Assembly: GCA_949752745.1 (NCBI GenBank) | Contig: OX457025.1 | Location: 51,915,098-51,979,097 of the forward strand | DNA length: 64,000 nt | Direction: 5' to 3' | Source of the DNA: Protula sp. h YS-2021 | Lineage: Eukaryota > Annelida > Polychaeta > Sabellida > Serpulidae | In this document: positions 47,214 to 59,500 of the stretch, in pieces | How the letters are laid out: each line of letters opens with the position of its first letter | Numbering within the stretch: position 1 is the stretch's first letter | The notes under the pieces: generated by a model | Databases searched by the model: none | Seen by the model: the letters and a program-made list of their open reading frames with translations, nothing else | What the model was told of the DNA's origin: nothing | Program-made: the position numbers and the translations under genes

Positions 47214-47808
47214 TTAGCCCAGCCGACTATCTCGGTGGATATACTCATCTCGGTGGGGCATCCGTCGTCCGTTATGTGTGGGTGTGTAAACAATTTTTCA
47301 AAACACTACTCTTCCATCATGCTCTCCGGAAGCTCTGCGGAAGCACAAAAAATTCGCCTACCAGGCCATTATTTTTTTACGGAACTTGGTGAAGTTTGGC
47401 AAAAACTGGAATAAATCGTAGCAAATAACTGAATTGTCAAACCATTCATTTCTCTCAGTCTTTTTCAAATAGTTATAAAATTTTAATCGAAAGTTTCTTG
47501 GGTGCTTCTCCACGTGGACTTTGCTTTTTTTCGCAAATGACAACAGAAATGCCGAAATGGTGGAATTTAAAAAATTTTGTAAAATTGTGTAAATATCGGT
47601 AAATATGTGAATCGTCAAAACCCAACCTCTCCAACATCCCTTTTCGGGTAGCTTCCACCCGGGAAAACTCGTTTTGTGTATTAAAATTAGAAAAAGTTAC
47701 GTTCAGAAACAAAGTTCTTCATTTTTTTGCCTAAACAGTATTCGTTTCAGAGTTTTCTCTCTTTCCTTGTTTGGTAACTCGGCTGGGTTATGTCCTTGGA
47801 CATGCTTG
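47214..47808 (+). mobile_element. Helentron-like element, family 3
   Basis: 5' end TTAGCCCAGCCGA and 3' end TCGGCTGGGTTA followed by the hairpin TGTCCTTGGACA and TGCTTG. (GTCC)-like sequence near 47265. The inside (595 bp total) has two loosely similar core units (TTTGGnAAAANNGGnAATATG type). Compact and non-coding. Confidence 0.7.
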
Positions 47809-47927
47809 TTTGTTTATTTGATAAAACTATTGGAAAGAATTTTGAAAATCTATGCTAAATGAGGAAAAATCCGAACTGTATCCTTTTCACACGAATTGCA
47901 GGAGTTGACTGGCCGTTATACTAAACA

Positions 47928-48959
47928 CAGTCGGACCCGTGTAATATGAAGTGGTCGGGAACTTCATATTACACGAACTTTTACACATCACACTTTCAAT
48001 CACCCATACAATCAATAGGCATAGATTTATTTCTTATTTTAAAACGATTATTGTGTTTATTTCTTGTCTGTGCTACTGCCATATAAAATCGAACTAAAAC
48101 TAGACCGATGTCGCCTCCGAGTGACGAAATTAACGCTTGGAAGCAATCAGTTAGAATGTTAAGGATATAATTTATCGTTAATATACTTTTGTATGGAGAG
48201 TTTTCAATATTGTGCGATTTATCGAGCTTTATTCCCATTGTTAGGCATAACCTGTTCACTAATTACTGCGTCCCTTTTGTTTTATGTCCACACTCGCTCA
48301 GCTGTGACAATAAGCATGCAAGTAACGTCCCGTCAAGGTAAACATTAATATTAAGAGATAAAAAATTGGTACTCCATTTCACAAGGGGTAGGATAGATGT
48401 GCAAATAAATATGATCAGATTATGTGTTCATTCATAAGCCGTTCATTTCTATTGAAAACTGTCTTTTGGGACCGTGAAAGTGTTCACAGTTCAGAGATGT
48501 TCACTAACTAGAATTTCTGTTCCAAAGCCAATGGTTAAGTAAATGGGGAAATTTGGGGACGAGAAATGTTGTTCATTGTAGGAGATTTTCACTATTAAAA
48601 GGTTTTACTGTACTTGGATGCCTTATAATTTATGTACTTTTTGATGTGTACACAACTTGTGAGATTTATCGGTCCACACAACACAAAAAAAGGGAAAAAA
48701 GAGGTACTTTAACCGCCACAATTCGAGGGAAAGCAATAACTTCTTGGAACGAAGTTCCAAGCGTTAATAAGTCACAATATATACAATAACTCTTCAATTT
48801 TCGATGGTTTGGGAGTTGTGCCTCTTTGTTTCTGCACCCGGCAAAAGCTGTGAATCAAACAAACGATCAAACCAAGGCATTTTACAATGGGACCAAGCAA
48901 ATCACTTCATATTACGCGAATTTCATATTAACCGTGTTCATATTAAGTCGGTCCGACTG
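47928..48959. mobile_element. pogo-like DNA element with CAGTCGGACC ends
   Basis: Left CAGTCGGACCCGTGTAATAT, right end inverted CAGTCGGACCGACTTAATAT, with repeated ACTTCATATTACnCGAA blocks inward on both sides. TA follows the right end (48960-48961); the left has CA, a probable mutation. No transposase is recognised in its 1.03 kb. Confidence 0.75.
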
Positions 48960-49335
48960 TAGTAAATTACATGGTTTGACTGCATCGTCTCCAATTGGTA
49001 TTCTTTTCTAGGCGCAAGATTTACTTTCAATTCGTTGTGTTTACTATTTTAGCGTTTTAGTTGTATTTAAGGCATGCGTATTTTGTGCTTAAACATTTTT
49101 ACTAAGAAGTAAATAAATTTTCGATTGGTTCTTAACTACTTTGAGTGTCATTTGCCGCCCTTGCCGCATCGTGTCTCCTCCCCGACCACTGTTTGTAGCC
49201 CCCTTGCCACGCTCGCCCATCATGTCTGTCTCTCTCCCCACTGGCTGTTTTGTATGTCCTTTGCACCGTTGCGTATCACAATGTCTGCCCACTCCCTCTT
49301 TCTTGACAAAATTTGTACGGGCAGACGTCCCAGCT
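48960..49335. other. No gene recognised
   Basis: Contains a C/T-rich stretch (49150-49290) that makes overlapping frames on both strands. No domain is seen. Confidence 0.4.
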
Positions 49336-49930
49336 GAACCAATGAAAGCCTTTAAGCTTCAAATTGCTTCTTCTCCAATAATTTTGATCGGATTCCTTTC
49401 CAATTTTGGGAAGTTGTTCTCTAGGTACACTTCTCTTGAAAAAAAACTGTTTTTGGCGATCCGCCAAAAATTTGCTAAATGGGGGACATTTGAAATTTTT
49501 TGTTGCCAATTTTCAAAATGCTTCTTCTCCCACAATTTTGATCAGATTTTCTTCAAATTTTGCACGAATATTCCCTAGCTAGGCCTGTTTCGTAAAGTTA
49601 TTCATTTTGGTGATACGCCGGAAATTGGCCAAATACATTGTTCGAAGTTATTTTTTTGGGAAAAAAATCTTTGTATTTATCGGTCTCTGTTCGGGTCCGT
49701 TGCTTAATTAATTATTTAGCTAGCTCATTGCCATCTCGTCCTTTGAAGCCCAATTTTTCAGGGAAATTCCCTTGTTCAAGCACGCCGGATTTGGTTTTAT
49801 CGCTTTTCGTTAGCTGGGCCTTTGTCCTTGGACAAGTTTGTGCAATGTGACTACCACTTTCGGCAACCAGAAAAGCTTATTCATAGATTCACTAGATCTC
49901 GGCTGGTCACAATGTCCCTGGACATTCTTG
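49336..49930 (+). mobile_element. Helentron-like tails: family-2-type end inside family 4 end
   Basis: Core units of family 4 (about 49340-49620). Then a family-2-like 3' segment (GCTAGCTCATTGCCATCTCG, CGTTAGCTGGGCCTTTGTCC, TTGGACAAG ending about 49832). Then the family-4 3' end (TCTCGGCTGGTC, AATGTCCCTGGACATTCTTG, ending 49930). The same succession recurs at 56260-56542. Confidence 0.6.
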
Positions 49931-49934
49931 TTTT

Positions 49935-51437
49935 TTAGGCCAGCGGACTTTGTCGGGCTGGTCTTGTACTATGAATAGAGGGGTATCCGTCGGCTGTATG
50001 TACGCGTGTAAACTTTTACTTAAAATACTTCTTCTCCTTCAGTTTTGATCGGATTCCTCTCAAATTTTACACGAATGTTCTCTAGTTAGATCTCTCTTGA
50101 AAAATTGCTGTTTTTGGCGATCCGCCAAAAATTGGCCAAATAGGGGACTTTTGTAATTTCGTAGTTGCCAATTTTCAAAATGCTTCTCCCACAATTTTGA
50201 TCAGATTTTCTTCAAATTTTGCAAGAATATGCTCTAGGTAGGCCTCTTTTGAAAAATTACTCATTATGGCGATCCGCCAAAAATTGGCCAAATGGGAGAC
50301 ATTTGTTAATTTTTTGGTGTCTAATTTTCAAATTGCTTCTTCTCCCACAATTTTTGATCGGATTCCTTTCCAATTTTGGATAGTTGTTCTCTTGGTACAC
50401 CTCTCTTGAAAAAATGCTGTTTTTTGGCGATCCGCCAAAAATTGGCCAAATAGGGGACATTTGTAATTTCGTGGTGTCCAATTTTCAAAATGCTTCTCTC
50501 CCACAAATTTGATCAGATTTTCTTCAAATTTTGCACGAATATTCCGTAGGTAGGCCTCTTGAAAAATTACTCATTTTAGCGATCCACCAAAAATTGGCCA
50601 AACGGGGGACATTTCTTGATTTTTTGGTGTCTAATTTTCAAATTGCTTCTTCTCCCACAATTTTGATCGGATTCCTTTGCAATTTTGGATAGTGGTTCTC
50701 TTGGGATACCTCTCTTGAAAAATTACTCTTTTTGGCGATCCGCCAAAATTTGGCTTAATGGGGGACATTTGAAATTTTTCGGTATGCCAATTTTCAAAAT
50801 GCTTCTCCCACAATTTTGATCAGATTTTCTTCAAATTTTGCACGAATATGCCCTAGGTAGGCCTCTTTTGAAAAATTACTCATTTTACGTTTCAACCAAA
50901 AATTGGCCAAATGGGAGACATTTGTTAATTTTTTGGTGTCTAATTTTCAAATTGCTTCTTCTCCCACAATTTTTGTTCGGATGCCTTTCTAAGTTTGGAT
51001 AGTTGTTCTCTAGTTAGACCTCTCTTGAAACACTACTGTTTTTGGCGATCCGCCAAAAATTGGCCAAATATTGGACATTTGTAATTTCGTGATTTCCAAT
51101 TTTCAAAATGCTTCTCTCCCACAATTTTGATAAGATTTTCTTCAAATTTTGTACCAATGTTTTTAACATAGTGCTTCCTTGAAAATTTACTTTTTTTGCC
51201 GATCCCTCTAAAATTGGGCAAATGCGGGGCGGGAAGGGCATTTTTAATTTTTTGGTGCCTAATTTTCAAAATGCTTCTTCTCCCACAATTTTGATCGGAT
51301 TCCTTTCCAATTTTCTACGATTGTTCTCTAGGTTGGCCTAGTAGAAAATTTGTTCTTTTTGGCGATCTGCTAAAAATTGAAATTGGCCAAATGAGGGTCA
51401 TTTGTGATTTTATGGTCACCAATTTTCAAAATGCTTT
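49935..51437 (+). mobile_element. Helentron-like family 4, copy B, 5' part
   Basis: Begins TTAGGCCAGCGGAC with GTCGGGCTGGTC close by. It continues with about nine core units (ATTTTGATCGGATTCCTTTC, CTTTTTGGCGATCCGCCAAA, TTGGCCAAATGGGGGACATT, TTTCAAAATGCTTCT) in two alternating subtypes, so a dimer of about 310 bp repeats. It is cut at 51437 by the family-2 element B and resumes at 55746. Confidence 0.75.
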
Positions 51438-51497
51438 TTAGCCCAGCTTACGTTACACGTAAGCTGGGGTATTCCTATCGGTCTGCGGATGGCGTCC

Positions 51498-51536
<39 letters not shown>

Positions 51537-54500
51537 CGCTGTAAACTTTGTTTCAAAATGCATCTTCTACAATTTTGATCTGATGTCATTTATTTTTGGT
51601 GTGAGCCATCCCTAAGGGGTCGTGCATACGGCTTGTGCTTTTCTAGTCGATCGGGTGATTTTTGAATTTTTGGCGAATTTTTAAAGAAAAAAATTAAACA
51701 TGTATCTCCTCCTACATTTTTGACCCGATGTCATTTATTTTTGGCATGAGGCACCCCCAAAGGGTCGTGCATACGGCTTGTGCTTTTTTAGTCGATCGGA
51801 CAATTTTTGTATTTTTGGGGATTTTTTAAAGAAATTTTAAAATGTATCTCCTCTTACATTTTTGACCCGATGTCATTTATTTTTGGTATGAGGCACCCCT
51901 AAAGGGTCGTGCATACGGCTTATACTTTTTTAGTTTATATTTTTGGGGAATTTTTTAAGGAAAAATTTCGAAAATAATTCAAAATGCATCTACCCCTACA
52001 ATTTTGATTCGATGTCATTTATTTTTGGTGTGAGTGCATACGGCTTGTGCTTTTTAGTCGATCGGGCAATTTTTGTATTTTTAGGGAGTTTTCGAAGAAA
52101 AAAACTTCAAAATGTATTTCCCCCTACAGTTTTGAACCTTTTTTTTTTTTGGTTTGAGGCATCCCTAAGGGGTTGAGAATACGACATTTGTTTTTGGTGT
52201 GAGTGCATACGGCTTGTGCTTTTTAGTCGATCGGGCAATTTTTGTATTTTTAGGGAGTTTTCGAAGAAAAAAACTTCAAAATGTATTTCCCCCGACAGTT
52301 TTGAACCTTTTTTTTTTTTTTGTTTTTGGTTTGAGGCATCCCTAAGGGGTTGAGAATACGACATTTGTTTTTGGTGTGAGTGCATACGGCTTGTGCTTTT
52401 TAGTCGATCGGGCAATTTTTGTGTATTTCGGGAGTTTTTGAAGAAAAAAACTTCAAAATGCATTTCCCGCTACAGTTTTGAACCTTTATTTTTTTTTTGG
52501 GGGGGGGGGGGTTTGAGGCATCCCTAAGGGGTTGAGAATACGACTTGCGCTTTTTAGTCGATCCGACAATTTCTGTATTTTTTGGGAATTTTTTAAGAAA
52601 AACTTCAAAATGCATTTCCTCCTACAGTTTTTATCCGATTTCATTTATTTTTGCTATGAGGCATCCTTAGGTAGGTCTCGCATACGGCTTGTGCTATTTG
52701 ACTCGACTGGGAAATTTTTGATTTCGGGGGGAATTTTTGATGAAAATACCTCAAAATGCATTTTCTCCTGCAGTTTTGATCAAACATCATTTATTTTGTG
52801 GCTGAGGCATGCTTAGGGTGTCGTGAATATGGCCTGTCTTTTTCAGTCGATGAGAAAAAAATTCAAAATGCATTTCCTCCTACAGTTTTTATCAAATTTC
52901 ATTTATTTTCGATATGAGCCGTCTCTAGGGAGTCATGCATACGGCTTGTGCTTTTTGAGTGAATTGGAAAACTTTGAATTTTTTTCGGAATTTTTGAAAA
53001 AAAAATTAAATGAATCTCCTCCTCCAGCGCATAAACGCAAGCTAAATGAACTTGCGCAGTAGTCAGATTTAACAACCGCACATCGACGCAAGTTAAAGAA
53101 ACATTCGCAGTAGTCCAAATTAAGTACTCCGCATCGATGCAAGTTAAATAAACATGCGCATTGGTCCGAAATGTGAACTGCGCATCGACGGAAGGTAAAT
53201 AAAGATGCGAACTGGTCCAAAATAAGCACCGCGCATCAACGCAGGTTAAATAAACATGCGCACTGGTCCGAAAAAAAGAACTACGCTTCGACGTAAGTTG
53301 AATAGACATGCGCAGTGGTCTGAAATGCGAACCGCGCATCAACACAGCCTAAAGAAACATGTGCACTGGTCCGAAATGCAAACTGCACATCGAGGCAAAT
53401 TAAATAAACATGCGCAGTGGTCCGAAATGCAAACGGCGCATCAACGCAAGTTAAATAAACATGCGCAGTGGTCCGAAGAAAGAACCATGAATCGACGCAA
53501 TTTGAATATACATAAGAGTCGGGCATCGACGGGACTAAAATAAACATGCTCTCTGGTCCGAAACGCAAATCGCGCGTCAACGCAAGTTAAATGAGCCTGC
53601 TCACTTGTCCCAAAATGCAAACTGCGCATCAACGCAACCTAAAGAAACAGGTATACTGGTCCGAAATGCGAACCGGATATCAACGCAAATTAAATAAACA
53701 TGCACACTGGTCCGAATTGCTAACCGCACATAAGCGTAAGTTAAATAAACATTTGCACCGGTCCAAAATAAGTACCGATCATCAATACAAGTTAAATAAA
53801 CATGCGCAATGGTCCAAAATACGAACCACTCATCAACACAAGTTAAAAAAAAACATGCGCGCTGGTCCGAAATGCGAACTGCACAGCAACACAAACTAAA
53901 TAAGCAAGCACACTGGACCAAAATAAGCACCTTGCATCAACGCAAGTTAAATAAACATGCGCACTATTTCGAAATGCGAACTGCCCATTAACGCAACTTA
54001 CATAACATGCGCACTATTCAAAATAAGAACTGCACATCAACGCAACTTAAATAAACATGCGCACTGGTCCAGAATAAGAACCGCGCATCAACTCAAATTA
54101 AAGAAATATGCGCATTGGCCTGAAATAAGAACCGCGCATCGACGCACGTTAAATAAACATACGCAGTGGTTCGAAATGCGAACCACGCGCCAACGTTAGT
54201 TAAATAAACATTTGCACTGGTCTAAAATAAGCACCGCGTATCAACGCATGTTAAATAAACATTCGCACCGGTCCAAAATAAGTACCGATCATCAGCACAG
54301 GTTAAATAAATATGCGCAATGGTCTAAAATGCGAACCACGCAGCAACAAAAGTTTAAAAAAAACATGCGCGCTGGTCCGAAATGCGAACCGCACAGCAAC
54401 ACAAACTAAATAAGCAAGCACACTGGACCAAAATAAGCACCTTGCATCAACACAAGTTAAATAAACATGCGCACTATTTCGAAATGCGAACTGCCCATTA

Positions 54501-55745
54501 ACGGAACTTAAATAACATGCGCACTATTCAAAGTAAGAACTGCGCATCAACGCAACTTACATAAACATGCGCATTGGTCCAGAATAAGAACCGCGCATCA
54601 ACTCAAATTAAAGAAATATGCGCATTGGCCTAAAATAAGAACCGCGCATCGACGCACGTTAAATAAACATATGCAGTGGTTCGAAATGCGAACCACGCGC
54701 CAACGTAAGTTAAATAAACATTTGCACTGGTCTAAAATAAGCACCGCGCATCAACGTAGGTTAAATAAACATGCGCACTTCTCCGAAATTCGAACCGCGC
54801 ATCAACGCAAGTTAAATAGACATGCGCAGTAGTTCGAAATGCGAACCACGCTCCAACGCAAGTTAAATAAACATTTGCACTGGTCCAAAATAAGCACTGC
54901 GCATCAACGCAGGTTAAATAAACATGCGTAATGATCCGAAACTCGAACTGCTCACCAACGCAAGTTAAATAAACATGCACACTGGTCCAAAATGCAAACC
55001 GCGCACCAACACAAGTTAAATAAACATAGGCACACGTCCAAAATAAGCACCGTGCATCAACCCAAGTTAAATAAACATGCAAACTGGTCCGAAATGCGAA
55101 CCGCGTATCAAGGCAACCTAAGAAAACTTGTACCGCTCATCAACGCAAGTAAAATAAACATGCGCATTGGTATGGAATAAGAACCGCACCTCAACACAAG
55201 GTAAATAAACATGCGCACTGATCCGAAATAAGAACCTCACATCAACACAATGTAAATAAACATGCGCATTGATCCGAAATAAGAACCGCACATCAACAAA
55301 AGGTAAATAACATGGGCCCTCGTCAGAAATGCGAACCGCACATCAACGGTTAAATAAACATGTGCACTGTTCCAAAATGGGAACCGCGCATCTACGCAAA
55401 ATTAAATAAACATGCGCACTTGTCTGAAATAAGAACCGCGCATCAAGGCAAGTTACATAAATATGTTTACTGGTCCGAAATGCGAGCGTTGTTTGAAGGT
55501 ATCTATGGCAGACTATTCTGTCTACCAAAGATACAAAAAATCTGTTTCCCATTTTTCTGGGAAAGAAATCTTTGTATGCATTTACAGGTCTATGTTCTGG
55601 TCCGGTGCTAAATTAATTATTGGGCTAGCTCTTTGCCGTCTCATCTTTTGAAGCCCAATTTTTCAGGAAAATTCCCTTGCTCATGCACGCTGGAATTGGT
55701 TTTATTGCTTTTCGTAAGCTGGGACTTTGTCCATGGACAAACTTG
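51438..55745 (+). mobile_element. Helentron-like element, family 2, copy B
   Basis: Same ends and order as copy A: TTAGCCCAGCTTACG, (TTAG)n at about 51498-51535, about ten 145-bp core units to about 53000 (one segment with CATTTGTTTTTGGTGTGAGTG triplicated near 52040-52390), the 51-bp array, and the 3' end CGTAAGCTGGGACT-hairpin-ACTTG (55745). It is inserted in the run ATGCTT/TTTCACACAATTTTG of a family-4 core. The length difference from copy A (about 550 bp) comes from unit number. Confidence 0.85.
53025..55490. repeat. 51-bp minisatellite array B (~48 units)
   Basis: Same unit as array A, with a higher-order duplication: the segment about 53700-54240 is largely repeated at about 54240-54720. 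The long frames on both strands (e.g. 53281-53580, 54732-55082, minus) are produced by the 51-bp period. Confidence 0.92.
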
Positions 55746-56542
55746 TTTTTCACACAATTTTGATCAGATTTTCTTCAAATTTTGTACGATTATTGATCAG
55801 CGTTTCTTATTTTAGACCAGTGCGTATGTTTATTTAACTTGTGTTGATAGGCGGTTCGCATTTCGGAAAAATGCGCAAGTTTAATAAAAATGCACACTGG
55901 TCTAAAATAAGAACCGCTCATCAATGCAAATTGAATAACCATGCGCACTGGCCTGAAAAGTCAAACGCGCATCAACACAAGCTAAACAAACATGCGCACT
56001 GGTCCGAAATGCGAACAGAGCATAACGGCAAGTTAAATAAACATGCGCACTGGTCGGAAATTCAAACCCCGCAAAATGATACATACCAAAACATTAAACT
56101 TAAGTAATGATGTTTTAGACGCGGCGTTTTCTTCTTTTCAAAAGGCACATGTGTTTGGTCGTTTCTGATCGTTTGTGCTGCTTGAACTAATTGCGTATGT
56201 CCGACAGTACATGTCAACAGTACACATGTGTGGATACAATTTCGATACGTTCGAAGTTATTTTTCTAGAAAAAATCTTTGTATGTATTTATCGGTCTATG
56301 TTCGGGTCCGTTGCTAAATTAATTATTTAGCTAGCTCATTGCCAGCTCGTCCTTTGAAGCCCAATTTTTTAGGGAAATTCCGTTGTTCAAACACACCGGA
56401 TTTTGTTTTATCGCTTTTCGTTAGCTGGGGCTTTGTCCTTGGACAAGCTTGTACAATGTGACTACCACTTTCGGCAACCAGACAAGCTTGTTCATAGGAT
56501 TCGTTAGATCTCGGCTGGTCACAATGTCCCTGGACATTCTTG
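55746..56542 (+). mobile_element. Helentron-like family 4, copy B, 3' part with extra minisatellite units
   Basis: Resumes with TTTCACACAATTTTGATCAGATTTTC. It then has an inverted 51-bp unit (55815-55860, minus sense) and four direct units (about 55860-56070), a family-2-like 3' segment ending near 56455 (TTGTCCTTGGACAAGCTTG), and the family-4 3' end AATGTCCCTGGACATTCTTG (to about 56542). Confidence 0.65.
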
Positions 56543-57248
56543 TTTAGCCTTTCGCGAAAAATCGGTTGAAAGGTACTGCTGAGTAGAGGTGAGTGATTGG
56601 GAAGAAGAACGTTTTGGGAACTTGCATTTAAAACAATTTACGGTAAAATTTTCTGTATCAAATGAATTAAAATCAGCTTTAGAAGTACAAAGCAACTTCA
56701 TAGTGACGTCACAGGCAAATAGGTCACCAAATATTTCTTTGTGAAAAAGTACGCTGGAAGTCAGCCATTTTTCAAGATGTTTAGCTTAAAACCACTCGAT
56801 ACCATAAGAAGATGACTACGTCATGGTTCAAAATTTTGACGTCAATAAAAATTAGACGGTGTGCCAAGTTTCTTAACTATTTTCAGAGGAGATGTAGAAA
56901 CTGGCGCAAAACTGCCAAAAAAGCAAAGGAAATTATAATAAATAAATGAAAAAGAAAAAAGAAAAAATCAAAGCCAAATTTTATTCAAAATGTTGACTGT
57001 ATATTTAAGAAATACCAGCAATATTCTATTCAACAGCTAATGCTATATTTTCTTTAAATCCAGAACTTAATTGCAAAAAGTGGAGTGGGCTGGCCTGGAG
57101 TCAAAGCTCGGCTTCTCCGATTAGTGAGGCGTAAAAAGTGCCCGAAGTGATCAAGGTATTCCTAAGTGAACGTCGGTTTTGAGTGCGATTTGGTAGAATT
57201 TTTTGAGATTATTTTGAACAAGGGCATGACGTTAAACTGCCTCACTTG
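56543..57248. other. No gene recognised
   Basis: AT-rich DNA between the Helentron cluster and the I-type LINE. The last ~70 bp may already belong to the 5' UTR of the LINE. Confidence 0.45.
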
Positions 57249-58388
57249 GGTCCGACCCTTTATTTTTAAAGGAGCCCCTTGACCAAAAGGGAGGCCGGAG
57301 TATATATTCCGACCCCCTCGGGGTACCAGTCTTACCGGGTTTACCTCAGTTCTACTGGTATCTCGCCCCCTCCCAACCATCCCACCAGTTTATCATCTCA
57401 CCAACATTTCCCTTTCTGCCTTCCAAAAATATCATTACTTCCATAATAATCACTGTACCATTTTCAAAGCTACTATAAAACCTTTCCAAAAATACACATA
57501 CTAAAATAAAATTAACAATAATCCTTTTCCACTTAATAATACCCTTTCTTAATAAACATGATGCCATTAATTGAAATAAAGAAAATACTTCCTTACCTTT
57601 CTAATGGTATGAAAACCATTTTTTCTTAAATGTTCTTTGATTGTAAAAATGAAATCTATACTTGCGTTCCTGTTTAACATCCAACCCATTTTGAATAATC
57701 ATCTGGGGTCTACTTAATTGTAGTACTCCAGACATGAGCTCTGTTACATCCTTGTCAAAGACCACTAGCAGCCAACAAAAACCTGTGTACACCGTTCCCA
57801 CGCAAACCGTATAAAAGCTGTTGTGCGTCCACCAAAATGTCCTTAGGTCCGACCCTTAATTTTTAAAGGAGCCTCTTGACCCAAAGGGAGGCCGGAGTAG
57901 ATATTCCGACCCCCCTCGGGATACCAGTCTTACTGGGTTTACCTCAGTTCTACTGGTACCTCGCCCCCTCCCAACCATCCCCCCTCCCACCAGTTTATCA
58001 TCTCACCAACATTTCCCTTTCTGCCTTCCAAAAATATCATTACTTCCACAATAATCACTGTACCATTTTCAAAGCTACTATAAAACCTTTCCAAAAATGC
58101 ACATACTAAAATAAAATTAACAGTAATCCTTTTCCACTTAATAATACCCTTTTTTATTTAACTTGATGTCATTAACTGAAATAAAGAAAATACTTCCTTA
58201 CCTTTTTGTTTAATCCTCAACCCATTTTTTATTATCATCTGGGATCTACTTAATTGTAGTACTCCAGACATTAGCTCTGTTACACCTTTGTCAAAGACTA
58301 CTAGGAACCAGCAAAGACCTGTGCTACACCGTTCCCACGCAAAGCGCATAAATGCGTGGCAACCTGTTGTGCGTCCACCAAGATGCCC
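57249..58388 (+). repeat. Tandemly duplicated 5' UTR units of an I/Nimb-type LINE
   Basis: Unit 1 (57249-57845) and unit 2 (57846 to about 58388) both begin GGTCCGACCCTT and share GGGAGGCCGGAGTA, CTCACCAACATTTCCC, ACTTAATTGTAGTACTCCAG and GTTGTGCGTCCACCAA. Unit 2 lacks about 60 bp. Tandem promoter monomers are known in some LINEs. Here the position just before the gag suggests the same role, which is inference. Confidence 0.75.
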
Positions 58389-58798
58389 CACAGTAGCTGG
58401 TGATAGTACCAGTCATAAAGGCGCACTCTGCCGTGGGTTGCATCCCTTAGTGGAAGGAGAGCGGTTACCTGGGTATTGAGGCTTCTTGACCCTTAGACAG
58501 GCTTTTCAAATACATATTCTGCTAAGGGACTTGTTTGTCAATACATGCCTTTGGTCCTTCTCTTCGGCCCAAGAAGGGTGGTCGTGAACTGGCCCGTCAC
58601 TATCAATAACGGCTGGTCGTCTAGGTTAACCACACTGCGGCTGTAGGGTCAATCGAGGCATGACTGGCTGTGAACGTCGCCGTCATGTAGTAGAGTATCC
58701 AAGGTGTCCTAGCCCCGAGCGGGTTAATCCCGCTGCCAAAAGGTTGGTCAGAGTAGGGCCAGGGGCCGGCAGATCTGGAAGAAACCTATTTAAATTCT
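58389..58798 (+). other. Leader between 5' UTR units and gag
   Basis: GC-richer, no ORF. It contains ACTGGCCCGTCACTATCAAT and CCCGAGCGGGTTAATCCCGC (a small palindrome). Probably the remainder of the LINE 5' UTR. Confidence 0.5.
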
Positions 58799-59475
58799 AT
58801 GGATACAAATGAAGAGCAACCAAATAAAAGTACAACGAGGACACCCGCATAGCGAGCCCATATTGAAATAGAGTCAACTCCGACACCCTTCCAGGAATAC
58901 ATTATCATAACGCCAAGAGACGGACGCCTTAAGCTCTCTCCATTCGCAGTCGAAAAGAGGCTTAACGGTATTGTCGGCACGCGGTTCACAGTAAAACAAC
59001 TTCGATCGGGCGATAGTCCATAAATACGAACGACGACACAGCAAAGCCCTGCTTGAGCTCACGACGTTCGTGAATGTTCCTGTACAGTACACACCGGGCC
59101 ATACATTGAATACTTCAAGAGGAGTAGTCGCCCACCCTGACCTCAAATTCTGCTCCATAGACGAACTCATCAGAGAACTGAAACCACAGGTTGTTATAGA
59201 AGCCCGATTCCTCGGCCAAAAGGGCACTGTTGTCCTTACCTTTTGTAAAGCAACATTGCCAACCACAGTAAAAAATGGGCTACCTAAACCTGCGGACCAC
59301 CACATATATACCTAACCCCATGCGGTGTTTTCACTGCCAGAGATCTGGCCACACTAAAACTAAATCTAGAGCCAATAAACCAAGGTGCGCCAAGTGTTGA
59401 GAGGAAGGACACATCCACGACACCTGTACCGCTGCCACAACAAAGTGTACAAATTGCGAAGGAAACCACACGGCG
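58799..59475 (+). pseudogene. LINE ORF1 (gag-like) with zinc knuckles, broken
   Basis: From ATG 58799 the product starts MDTNEEQPNK and is quickly frameshifted. Recognisable blocks are EYIIITPRDGRLKLSPFAVE (about 58900), VQYTPGHTLNTSRGVVAHPD (about 59085) and VIEARFLGQKGTVVLTFCKA (about 59195). Then CCHC zinc knuckles follow: CFHCQRSGH (about 59325; its last Cys is lost), CAKC-stop-EEGHIHDTC (about 59385) and CTNCEGNH. ORF1 of I-clade LINEs binds element RNA. Stops and frame changes make it inactive. Confidence 0.8.
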
Positions 59476-59500
59476 ATTCTTACAGCAGAACATACACTCA

